Part shown: positions 1 to 11,800 of the stretch, in pieces | Numbering within the stretch: position 1 is the first letter of the stretch | How the letters are laid out: the number at the start of each line of letters is the position of its first letter | Source of the DNA: Pampus argenteus | Taxonomy: Eukaryota > Chordata > Actinopteri > Scombriformes > Stromateidae | Direction: 5' to 3' | DNA: 64,000 nt | Assembly: GCA_036937835.1 (NCBI GenBank) | Contig: CM072863.1 | Location: 4,158,001-4,222,000 of the forward strand | Position numbers and translations under genes: made by a program | The notes under the pieces: generated by a model | Databases searched by the model: none | The model's input: the letters and a program-made list of their open reading frames with translations, nothing else | What the model was told of the DNA's origin: nothing

Positions 1-2460
1 TTTTAGTATTGGTTCGGTGTGCTTCAGGATCATTCAGATTGAATCATCAAGTTAAAAAATTACACAAAAAACGCTTTCTGTGATTATATGAATTTTTCTG
101 CTGTTTTTTTTCTTTTTTTTTTTGTTGTTGTTGTTGTTGTTTTCTGGCATCCTTTTCAACTGGTTCTCCAAACAAATGCTAACAACTATGTATAAATGCA
201 GTTTGAACCAGTTCGCTCTCCTGACTTGTAAATATAACTGTGTTTGAATTGGCGATGGCTTTTTAAAAAAAGAAAAATTGCAATGTAATTAACAGTAGTA
301 TGATAAACAAAGATGCTTGATTAACTGTCCTTTTACATATATGTTATATATCATATATGTTTTATTTATACTGTACTGAAACACATGTTTGTCTATACGT
401 TGTGTTTTTCTGACTTTTTTTTTTTTTTTCATTATTAAACGCTTACTAGGATAAAGAGTTTGTTGTTATTAACCTGCATATACATGCAACCTTCATCTTT
501 TGTTTTTACATATCATTTTCAGCCCTAAAAAAAGGCAACTTTCGTAGACGTTGTTGCATCGTGAGTCTATTATCAGACTATTGTCATATATAATAGTTTC
601 ACATATGTGTTAAAGTGTCTCTTCCTTCATTATCTTACAGTGTATTTGACATTTTAAGAAAAAGAAAAGAAAAAAATTGAGAATTATTGAGTCAGTATTA
701 TAAGGCACCATCCATCTCTATGAAATAGACGCTGCAAATTTGAAGCTCATTATCTCCCAACCACTATGAACTGTGTGAGAAGCTTTTAAATGCAAAGCTT
801 ACGACACATTAGGGTAAGTACGAGCAATAACATTCAGCTCCATCTATGATCCGAACACACCGAGCCTCTGAAAATCTATCCATATCAATATTTGATTAGC
901 TGGAGAAATTAACACTTAATTTTTCTTTCCTAAGCAGCAGCTCGGTTGGACCATGATCGTGTCATTCAGATTTACGGCTGCAGAATAAAAGCAGCAGTCA
1001 TGTATTTTTAATATTTACCTCTGACAGAGATCTCTGGTGGAGAGAATTGCTTTTCCTCTGATGGTTAAAGACATTACAAATTAAATAACGTGTCCATCTG
1101 TCTCATACACACACACACAAACACAAAGAATATTAAGGCCATGATAAATTTGTCCTTGATGTGATTGAAAGGATAAATACTTCAATCAGAGACGAAAAGT
1201 CTTGACTCGTGTGCTGTCACAGGGGTCAGAGGTCAACCGGGAGGTCAGGGTTCACGCTTGCTTTGCGAGAGCATGAGCCATCTGCCATGCATGAGACATA
1301 CATGCGATAGATCATCTCCTCTAAATGAATAAGAAGACAGAAAGAGCAAAGGGACGATTCATAGTGTGTCCGATTTTTTAGAAACATTAGCATCATTAGC
1401 TGTTTGCTTACAGTAGCGTTCGAGAGATAAATGTGCTTAAATCTCAAGACTGACACCATTTTGAATAACCATTAAGCAATACCATCTACCTGAAACATGA
1501 CGACGACCCCAGAACATGAGTCAGTCTGGAGGAAAGACAGAAGCAACAGAGACGCATGAATCCACAGGAGAACCGTGACAAGTCCTCCAAGATGCAGGAA
1601 CCACCGACCTGACAAGTACCTTTAGAAACTGTGCAGGAGAACTGATGCTGTTTTAAATTTTCAAGTTATGTGTTCAAATCTGAGGTACAAATCCTGGATC
1701 ACAAGTCTTATTTTTACAGTTTTGACCATCATTCTCATCGATAATGAGGTGCTGATTGATCTTGTGTGATCGTCTGACTGAGTTGTTGCAGATCTGAGCA
1801 ATTACTTTGATAAGTGCAATGTTATTATAACCAATAGAAATGATGGCCAATACTACAAAAAATGTAGTAAATCTGAGTCAGTCAATGTAAGCTAATAACG
1901 CTAAACTTAAACCAGCCCCAATGTTGCTCTAAATAGACCAAATACTTCTCCAGAAACATTAATCTGTCCAGGAAAAGCTGTTGAGGCTAGATATTGATCT
2001 GTTTGATATCTGTTGGTCTGATTGGTGCAACACTTTGGTTCGGAAATATATATATATATTTTTTTATTTTTTTTCTTTATTTTTTCTTTTTTTTTTTCTT
2101 TCTTTCAAACGCTCCCACTGGTTAAATTCTTCTCTTCAGTCACATTTTAAATCACCAGACTGCTGCTGTCACGGAGCTACGGCCGTTACAACCGTCACTA
2201 AATGAGTCTCATGCCAAGTTATTTTGTTTGAGTGACACGTAGAAATTGTAACGGTCGAATACAAATTTTAAATCACATAAATATATTTTTTTAATTTTAT
2301 ATCTTTTTTTAAAATTTATTTTATATATTATTTATGAGTTTAACCAAGCAGATTTTATATACATATTTTTTTAAAAATATATTTTTAATGTTCAATGAAA
2401 AAAAAAAAAACCCAACCATGACTAAGGAGGTGAAGAAGGCAGGAGCTGCAGGAGGAGGGA
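1..2460. other. Non-coding upstream region, no gene supported
   Basis: AT-rich sequence with short homopolymer runs, a TTG microsatellite near 121-140 and no open frame that resembles a protein. An AATAAA at 984-989 could belong to the 3' end of an upstream gene, but no coding exon supports that. AT-rich stretches occur at 2040-2100 and 2280-2400. Confidence 0.5.
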
Positions 2461-2465
2461 GGGAG

Positions 2466-2499
2466 TCACATGGGAAGGAGTCAGGCTGCTGTCACATGG
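2466..2499. promoter_or_regulatory. Paired CACATG E-boxes in the AGTRAP promoter region
   Basis: The octamer TCACATGG occurs twice, at 2466-2473 and 2492-2499, 26 bp apart, about 150 bp upstream of the AGTRAP start codon. This is an M-box-like E-box that can be read by MITF/TFE-type bHLH factors. The repeats are seen directly; promoter function is inferred from position only, since the transcription start is not visible. Confidence 0.3.
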
Positions 2500-2643
2500 T
2501 TTGTGTTTGCAGGCTGAGCTGAGGGGAGGAGTTTAGAGAAGTTTGTGTAAGAGAAAACCACCAGTGTTTTTTCATGTAGCCCTCAACAAGTTGAAGCACT
2601 GAACCGGATCAAGGCTGAGCTGCTTTAACCAAACAACCTTATT

Positions 2644-3380
2644 ATGGAAATCCCTGCTATAAATCTAAAGGTGAGGCTGCTGTTTCTACCACATGTTAAT
2701 GTTGGTTTAATGTTGTTTTAAATTTGATGCTGATGTAAACTCTGTTGCTCACTTCTCATTGGAAGTTCCTCTGTGCTATCAAAAGCCAATAATCAAACAC
2801 AAACTGATATATATAGAGTGTCATTGAAACTAGATGTGGAATTACATACAGTTATTGTTTCACTTCTTATGTTTAAGACTTTAAAATGAAACACAACAAT
2901 AATAATAATAATAATAATAATGCAATTCTTTGCTATTTCTTGAGACCAAAATTGTTTAAAAGTGTTCACATTCAACGCTCACAAACCAGAACAGGAAGAA
3001 AAGGACCACAGACTGTGATATGATTCATAATCTGAGTAGAAGAATTTCAAAAGCAGCCATGAAATTATGTCAAACGGTTCATGTTTAGTTCAAACGTTTG
3101 AGCTCACGTCGATTGAATTAACAATGATTTAAAAAGCAGGAAAGTTGAAGGTTTTTTTTTGGTCTGTAAATTTAGATTTATCACATTATCTGTGATTTAT
3201 TTTTCTGTCAGTTGAATAATCAAAACTCCTCAACAATTGAAAATGTCTCTTCAACACTTCTCTGTGTTCTGTCCTGTGTCGTAGGCCATAGTACTGGTGC
3301 ACTGGCTGCTTACAGTATGGTGAGTGCACACGTTTCTCTTTCTTCACAAACCTGAGGAATTTCTCTCCTCTTCTGGCACC

Positions 3381-3414
<34 letters not shown>

Positions 3415-6400
3415 CACACACACAGACATTGACTCACAATTTTGATTCAGGCCTACTTTTTTAACATCCACTTTCCATATTTTTCACGTTATTCAACATT
3501 CCTCCTGTGTTTGCTGCAGGGGACACATGGCGTGGCTGCCCAACTCCTTCGCTTGGGGGAACATCAGCGTTTTAGCCATCGGGGTCTGGGCCATTGCACA
3601 GAGGGACTCCATCGACGCCGTGCTCATGGTGACTCCTTCACGCTCCATCATGTGACACATACAGGAGTCTAACTATAGGCACAGCGCCGGGTATCCATGC
3701 TAACCCATTTGTCTTGTGTGGTATCTAGGACAATAGCCTTCTCTTAATTCAACATGGAGTACAGTAGCTGTGCAGCTTTCAGAGTGTGTGTGTGTGTGTG
3801 TGTGTGTCAGTTTGCAGCAGCAGATCACCACGTTAGCTGTGAAGGTGTGTCACGTGTCAGAAAAGTACACCGTGTATCATAGAAAAGTCATTTCTGGTCA
3901 TTTAGTTGATACGATAATGGTATATTTTTCTCTCATTATCACTATATGTTCCCTGCATCATAATTACAGACATGTCATCCCTTCAAAATAAAAGCTACTT
4001 TCTATGCTGACATATGCAGTAAGTTGAAAAGCTCTTCTTTTCCCCTCTGTAGTTTCTGATCGGCCTGAGCGTGACGATATTGACCGACATCATCCATTTT
4101 GGGATTTATTATCCGATTAATGACTTTGCCGCTGAACGGGGACGTGACGTGTTTCGCTTCAGCGCCGGGATGGCCATCCTCAGTCTGCTGCTCAAACCTG
4201 CGTCCTGCTTTTTTGTCTACCAAATGTACCGGGAACGTGGAGGAGATTACAACGTCAACTTTGGTAAGTGGCCCAAGACGTTTGTCACTCATTCACTTTA
4301 ACATTTTAGGAGATTTTTGGGCCTGTGAAGATGGTTGTGAGGAATACACACACAAAAAAACCCCCAAAAACGATGCATTCAGGGGTGCTTTGAGATTCCC
4401 ATCCGTGTTGTTTTATGCTGTTTATCATGAAAGGTCAGCCAAGTGAAGCACAAACAAGGAAGACTCTGTGTTTAAAAAGAAAAAAAACCCCACAGTCAAA
4501 CTAATTAGTTACAGTCACAAGACTTTAAATGTAGTGAAATATCTGAGCAGCAGTACAGCTGGCCAAGGAAATCATTTATCCACGAGTTGTTTATCATATT
4601 TGTGTTTCATCCCGAACCAATTTGATTCAAGTTGATCCTGCATGACGGGACATTATAGATCCATGCGAGCTGAGAAAACTTCTGATCTGGTGTGATGGGG
4701 TAAAAATAGCCCACAGATCGGAGCAGCGTGACTGGACACGGCAGAGATTTGGTGTTCTTTGATTCGCTTTGTGTGGTCATTGATTTGTGACTCCTGCTGA
4801 GTCCGCTGACGTCTACAAAGTGTTACTTGGATGGAGGATGTTTGGATGGAGCAGAAGTGGTTGTGTTCATCGTTTTTTTTTCGTGTACGATTTGATTGCA
4901 ACAGCGACGTTAATGGCTCCACATGGAGACAATCAGCTTTTCTTGTCCTCCTGTCCACACACGCTCAGCGTTTGGTAAAAAAAACACTTAATTTTAGTAT
5001 TAACAGTAATATTTATATCTGTAAATAGTAAAATTACACACAAAAGTAACAAAATGTGTACTGCCACAAAGCAATGCAGTAGACAAAATACATCTCCGGA
5101 TTTGTATGTTTGAGAATAATTGAATATTGATGAATTTACTTTCTCTGTGATTTGTAGTTTTAACGGCGCATACACACACACACACACACAGCAGGTGTGT
5201 CCATTAGACTGTGATTGGCTGTGTAGCAACTGATGAATGTAGCTAATGTTTGGTTTTGCACAATGTGTGTTTTAATTGCCACCTGATTGCGTAGCTGGCA
5301 TTAACACGGTTCCCCGCTGCACTCGGCACTCTGGAAACCAGAAGCAATCAGGTGCATCTGAGTGTTTATTCAGGTATCCGCGACTCCCTGTTTCTTGTTT
5401 TTTTTCTCTTACGTTGCTTTGAATCATTTTGTTTTTGTGTATTTAGTTTTTTACTCGTATGTTTGTTTAACACAAAGGCTGCGAGAATGAGAAATCACAC
5501 ATTCATGGTGAAAATTGGCGTTTTATCTAAATCCCTCGAATAACATCTGTCCAATTATAATTTAGCAAGTGGTGGAAGCTGCAGGAATTACTACCTACTT
5601 CTGAAGCTAAGAGTTTTAACTATATAACTAACGATGATTTTCATTATCGGTTAATTATTTTATCGATTAATCAGTTTGGGTCAAATTTGTCACAACTCAA
5701 ATATATTCAGTTTTTGTCATAGAAAACTAAATAATTCAGAACATATTCACATTTAAAAAGCTGGAACAAGAGATCAAACAACAGTCAAAGTCAGATTTTT
5801 GTGACCGTTGTCATTGTAGAAATATGAGTATGTGCTACAACAGAAAGCTTGACAATGCATAGCAACCGTAACCAGGGACGACGAGGCTTAGCGATTAAAA
5901 CCCAAATGTCCTTGTTGTCTTCCTGCATCATCATCATCATGTCATGCTGTTCGTCACACTGCACTGTCATGTTTTCCTAAGTTAACTCTTGTTGTCTTGT
6001 GTTATCCTGTCATGATTTCATCATTTGTCTCTCCTCTCCTCTCCTCTCCTCTCCTCTCCTCTCCTCTCCTCTCCTCTTCTCCTCCTGCTGACCTCTCAGA
6101 CTTTGAGACCTCTGTGGACAGTCGATGCACTACGGATAGTGCTGACAGTGCCTTTATTGGCCGCCGCTATTGATTCCTGGCCTCTTCCTTTTTACCGTTT
6201 CTCTCCTCCAATCATCTTCCTTCATCTCCTTCCATGCAGGAAGTAAGATTACTTATCAGGCTGCAGGAAAAAAAGACAGAAAAAGACTTTTTTTCTTCAC
6301 ATTTTTTCCTAATTATTATTTTCTTATGTTTTTTTGTCCATCTTCCTCTTTGTTTTTGTGTATTTGTCTGTTCCATCCACCGTCATTACCTTCCTGTATC

Positions 6401-7626
6401 TACCTGCTTATCTCTGTCTGTTTGTATTCACATCTATTGTATTATACTCTGTGTTTGTATACTTTTGTAAGTTTGCATCTGCAGTATGTATTATTCATAT
6501 TTTTTACTCTCCAGACACCTCATTTGTGCTCGTGTCTTCTTGTATGCATATATAGCCGAGTTGCCCGATGGTGCACATCCTCAAAAATCAGCCTAATTAC
6601 AGCCAACATAATGATGACTGTCACATGTTTGTATGCTTAGGCTGCATTTTATACTTTATACTGTGTCTTGAGATCAACGTGATGCAGTCATTTAGAGTTA
6701 TTTGTATATTTTTATGCTTTTAAATAAAATGTAATAAATAATACAGCTGCATGAGTACAATTAATAAATATTTTTCAAATAACCCAAACCCTCTTCAATG
6801 AGATTAGCATTATTATATGTATGTTTATCACCGTAATGAGACTCTGGGCCATGCTGAAGGTAGGAGGGTGCAGATCTTTGTTGTGGAGCATCATAGGGAG
6901 TCCTGTAAAAACCTTTAAGATGGATTATGTCAGCATACTTTGCCCGCTTTTATAGCATTAATTCTAACGTATATGTGAGGTATGATGCACTCAAATGATG
7001 GATGATGGTCTGTTCCTGTCACCAAACTGTCCTCAAAGTAGCCACACAGTACCATCAGTCCATCACACAGCCGTGGATCTTAAAAGTCACTGTTGAGAGC
7101 GATGAAATGGGATTTCAGCAGCACTCAGAGAAGCTGGTTTGAGCGTAACGTTCGGTTGTCTCAGTCCGGTGTTCATCAGAGGAAGTGTGTACTTCAGTGT
7201 ACGTTTGGCAAAGACAGTTTTCAACAGTACGATCATTATTTATCTAGAGGGGACCAGATGCTCGAGTCAAGATTACAAATCTGCCCAACTGTGTCATAAA
7301 TCTGTGCAGGAGAAAAAAAAATAACAATATGAGGAAGTTTTTATTTACAAGTGTTTCTTCTTTGCATGAGCAGTTTTAATATGTATATTAACAATAACTG
7401 GTGCTCCAGAAACAGGTGATTAGATATGATCATAAATCATACATTTGCATGGCAGGGGTTTTTTTTTTGCGTTTGTTGAAGAACTTTTGGCTTTTCTCCT
7501 GCAGGTTTCCCTTCTGTATCACGAAACAGAGACGCCTACCAGTCCATTGACCAACAGGATGAGTCGTCCAGCCCGGCGAATCCCTTCAACCAGGCTGAGG
7601 AAAGCAAACCAGCCCGCACATACTGA
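2644..7626 (+). CDS. agtrap: Type-1 angiotensin II receptor-associated protein, 5 coding exons
   Basis: Exons: 2644-2670, 3285-3319, 3520-3628, 4053-4263, 7505-7626. Together they give 504 nt and 167 aa (human about 159 aa). The protein starts MEIPAINLK, very close to human MELPAVNLK, and keeps the blocks VWAIAQRDSIDA and GMAILSLLLKPASCFFVY and the basic YRERGG boundary. Hydrophobic segments at about residues 10-21, 35-47, 54-76 and 93-114 fit a small multi-pass membrane protein; the hydrophilic tail (about 118-167) is the part that in mammals binds the AT1 receptor carboxy-terminus and promotes its internalisation. All introns are GT-AG and phases agree. Intron 4 (4264-7504) is the largest and may hold an alternative last exon. 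Identity is secure; the exact 5' UTR is not. Confidence 0.96.
3383..3412. repeat. (AC)15 microsatellite in AGTRAP intron 2
   Basis: Perfect AC dinucleotide array, with a short continuation to about 3424. It lies 107 nt upstream of exon 3 and is complementary in the transcript to the TG array on the other side of that exon. Confidence 0.95.
3784..3807. repeat. (GT)12 microsatellite in AGTRAP intron 3
   Basis: Perfect GT array, 155 nt downstream of exon 3. Confidence 0.95.
5615..5800. mobile_element. Degenerate dispersed fish repeat (ATTAATCGATTAAT-type), copy 1
   Basis: Contains the run of paired TTAAT / ATCGATTAAT words followed by the CAAATATATTCAGTTT and CACATTTAAAAAGCTGGAAC blocks. I know this as a very common non-coding element of percomorph genomes. 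It has no coding capacity. Related copies lie near 26.1, 27.6 and 37.6 kb. Family name not assigned; recognition is from memory of the motif order. Confidence 0.5.
6029..6076. repeat. (TCTCC)n pentanucleotide array in AGTRAP intron 4
   Basis: About nine tandem CTCCT units. It forms a very strong polypyrimidine tract directly ahead of an AG at 6098-6099. The same pentanucleotide (other strand) makes up a long array in RNF207 intron 5. Confidence 0.9.
6100..6173 (+). other. Candidate alternative terminal exon of AGTRAP
   Basis: After the polypyrimidine array and the AG at 6098-6099, the sequence is open in the phase left by exon 4 (ends 4263). It would encode D plus 23 residues ending ...IGRRY before TGA at 6171-6173. 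An AATAAA at 6723-6728 could serve as its poly(A) signal. The usual last exon at 7505-7626 also ends in ...Y-stop but is clearly the conserved one. A short open frame like this is quite possible by chance. Confidence 0.25.
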
Positions 7627-7852
7627 GAGAGTCACGCGGTGAAACGATGCAGCGTTTTCCTCTGACTTCTTATGCAGCAGTACAGTGCTTTTAAAATCAA
7701 TTCCACATCACTCTCTGTGTGTTTTGTGCTGTTCATCTGCTGTAGATTGCAGCATTGAATACTATTATAATGGTGGTTTTAGAGTGAATGTGGTGTAATT
7801 AAATCCATTTTATAATGTCATATTTTTTTGCCGAAGTGGCGCATCACTGCTG

Positions 7853-7858
7853 AATAAA
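7853..7858 (+). terminator. Poly(A) signal, AGTRAP
   Basis: Canonical AATAAA, 227 nt after the AGTRAP stop codon and before the sequence becomes AT-rich and repetitive. Another AATAAA lies at about 8455 and could give a longer 3' UTR. Confidence 0.6.
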
Positions 7859-7879
7859 TCCAGAGGAAATGCTGCTCGA

Positions 7880-8769
7880 CCGCTCCGTGCTGTGCCTGCT
7901 ATTTTTAGTAGAGAGGTGTTGAATGAAACTGTTGCATTTACAGCAGTTTTTGTCAGTTTACATTTTTTTTTCCCCAAGTTAGTTATTTTTTTTTTACAAA
8001 TGTGGCACTTAGAGATATTACGAGTCTTGTCTGTTTCTCTTTGTTTGCTCCTTGTATGTAATTATTAATTTCTAATTAGTTTTTTTTGCTTTAAGTAATG
8101 CTTAAAGCACAGATCTATTTTTTTTTTTTTTTCTGAAAGAAATGCCATGCTGTAGATGCTAAAATGTGCCTTTTTGTACTTTTTATTAGAGCTGTGAAAT
8201 CTTTAAAAAACACGCTGACCAAATTCGAGCGATAACTTGATGGTAGTTTGATGTTGATCTATGCAAAGTCACTATTAAGACTACTGTCACATGTAGCACT
8301 GCTGTTACTGTACAACAAATACACATACAAACCATCAGATATTATTTTCTCTCAGTTAAAACCATTTTAAATTGATCATTTTTATACTTATTGTCAATAC
8401 AAGTGCTTCTAGGCTGTCATAAATACTCTTTCACTTACTGTAAAAACCTGTTTAAATAAATTACAGACTACATGTAGCCGTTGACTTTATGAAGACTGAA
8501 ATGTTTATGTTTAATATTTGCTGGAGTTTATTGTTCATTCAGCGCTGAATGAAGTGTGAACTCATAGAAATGACATAACCGTTAGAGCTATGGTAGAGTT
8601 AGAAAGAGGACCTGCAGACTTACTGTTGCATCATTTCAATCTTTTACAGTTAGTTCTCTTTTGAAAACGTGACCAGTTTGAAGTTCCCGTTGTGAAATCA
8701 CAATGAGCCACGTGACTGATGGATGATGTGGTAACTATGTTGGTCACGTGAAATGATCAATGTTGTCGT

Positions 8770-8801
<32 letters not shown>

Positions 8802-11800
8802 GTCATATAGATCAGTGGTTCTCAACCAGGGCTGCAAGAAAAATTAGGAAAAAAAAAAACTTTTGAATTTTCAAATGTGGTCATAAGAGTGACTATTTCA
8901 CTTCCTCTACTACTACTTCCTTTACTCTCATAGTTTTTCCTTCATTCAGTTAATGCACATGTTGCACATGAGACACAGTAGCTGAGGAGACATCAGCCTG
9001 TTAGCTCCACATCCAGTGAATCCCTGTTTAGATCACTGCGATGCCACATCATGTCCATTTAACATTATGTCTGTTATAGCGTCAGAATTGGCAACTGCAG
9101 TCTGCACTTTTTATGACATTTAACAATAACCGAGCATGTGCTGCACAAAAAAAAAAAAAAAAGGAAATTTCAGATGCAGGTCAATTTTGAAGACATTTTA
9201 CAGAAAATGTGGTGTCATTTTTCAAATTATAAAATGGGAAAAAAAGTTTTTTTTAAATAGTTTCATGTGTAGTTTTCTCAACATTTTTCAATTAAATTTT
9301 TCAAATCATTAAAGAGTTTTTAAGAAAAAAAAAATCGAATATACCAGCAGTAATACAAACTAAGTAAATAAATAAAACAGTCTTTTATTATTTTATTACA
9401 AGCTAATTAACAACTAGGAGCCCAAATATAATAAGTTTATTCTTATCAATTCAATTGCACCTTTTTACAAATGAATCAATAAATACCTGAAAATGACATT
9501 TAGGTATAAAAATTAAAGGAGAATAATTAATAAAAACACAACTTTTGCACTAAGAACACCGCAGGCAGCAACAAGCAGTTTGCAACGGGCTTAAATTAAG
9601 CTAAATGACGTCCTGTAAGAGACTAAAACAAGATAATATTGTACTGTGAAAAGTCATCACGTAGAGTTAAAACAAGTCTTATTATCCAGATATGTGTATG
9701 AAATATTTTTCTTACTAACATGACATAAACATGTATCTCTTTTTCTCATCCTGTTTCATTTTCTTCAGCAATTTTTATAAAATAAGGCAGATGTCGCCGC
9801 TGTTGTTAAATGTTATTTATGCTCTGAGAAAAATAAGATCCAAAGATTGAAACATGATTTTTAAAGATATTAACACTGTTATGACTACTACTGAAATCCA
9901 ATTTTCACTGAGTCAAGACTGAAAAAGAAAAAAAATGAAAGATGTTGCATGTTCGGTCCTGATTTTATTTTATTTTATTTTATTTAAGATGATATGATCA
10001 TATTACCCCAATTTGTTTCGGTTGTTTGAGAGTTTTTTTTATTTATTTTTTTCATTTCAACTTTACTTCTGATTTGGATTTATACTTTTTTTTTTTTTTT
10101 AAGTTACTTCTTCAGAATAAAATAAAATGATGAAGACCTTTCATAACTCAGGTAAACCATATGCACAGCTTTACAGTAACATTGACTGACTAGTCACCAT
10201 GTTTACTCACCCTGCTCATCTCAGAAATCTCCTTTTGCCCTGTTTTCATTTGTCTAACCAGACATCATTATCTTCTTGCTTTTCTCATCCTTTACCTTTT
10301 TTTCTTTTTTGCCACCGTCCTCATTCTCACAGACATACCGCCTTCAGTTTAAACCCATTTTCAATGCGTCCTAAAACTTGTAAAAATTTGCACCAGTACA
10401 TTTGATTTGAAATGTTAAAAATATGAAAAACAGCTTCATTAAAGTGAAAGATTTAAACTCTGTCTGCTGCCTCTCGCATTGCAAATATAACAAGAGTAAT
10501 TAATAGTGATAATATTGCACGCACCTGGAATAAAACATACCTGAGTTTCATATTTCAGTCATAAGTGAAAACAAGTACTCCCCAACAAATCATATTAATA
10601 TCAATGTACGCACAGCTTGTAGTCAAGGTGTCTGACTCAGTATACTTTCATTTAAAATATACTTTACTATGAAGTTTAAAATAATCAAATACTGGTTATT
10701 TATATGAAAAATATTTATATAAAATATATATATACAAATTGGCCCACAATAATCAATGAGCCGTCTTATTTTATTTTTTTAATTATTATTATTATTATTT
10801 AATCTTGAGTTTTGTGTCTTTCTTTACACTTGAGAAAACATCTCAGAAAAGTCTTAATAAACTGCTGAGCAGGAGGAGGGTGTAGACATGGAGGAAGAGG
10901 ATGGTGGGGGTGAAGGATGGATTGGGAAAAAGAAAGAAGGAGGTGGGGGAGGAGAGGAGGTGAAGGAAGGAGGAGGAGGAGTGCATGGCCAGCAGCCCAA
11001 CAAGCTGTTGATTAATAAGGAGCTGCTGGGCTGCCTCTCCTGAGCCTTGCATGCGTGCAGGTTTGACACATCCTCAGACTCACACCTGTGATTCCTCCGA
11101 GTCAAGGACACGCTTGCTCGCTGCCATTGTTGCTCCGCTGCAATAAAAGCAACTCAATTTGTCAGTTCTGTTATTGCATTAGTGACAAACCCCTGGAGAG
11201 GCTTTGAAAGAATGGATTTGAAGCAGCTTCAGGACTCCAGACATCCAACACAATAAGGAACGTCTTATCTGCAGCATCTCAAGGAGACCAGCACTTCTCA
11301 AATCAAATCGGCATATAGATTTTTATTTTTTAAAAGGAATTAAAGTTGTTTACATTTGAGACCTAATACCTTTTACTTCTTCATAATAGTGATATAGAAA
11401 ATCCACCGCACATATGACGAGTGACTGAGGTCTGAAATAAATAATTCAGCTGCAGGTTTCTTGTAATATTCTGCCTCTTTATCAATACCACACACACACA
11501 CACACACATCCCTGCAAGCGTTACTTCCTAATGTTTATTGAACAAAGACTATCATACCTTGATACTTTCTTGATTCTCAGAAAACAGGACCTCGGTGTAA
11601 CCTGAACTGTCAGACTGAGCTCAGCCTCCCGAGATATCATATCTAAATGTTTTAAGTAAATTAAATGCTAACTTTGCCAAGAGGATGAGAGTAAATATAT
11701 GACCCTCAGAGCTGTTGGGGGTCAAATTGAAACCTTTGGCTATGACTCCTGGGTCAATTATACAGCACAGTAGCAGTGAGTGATGCAGAAATATTGACAT

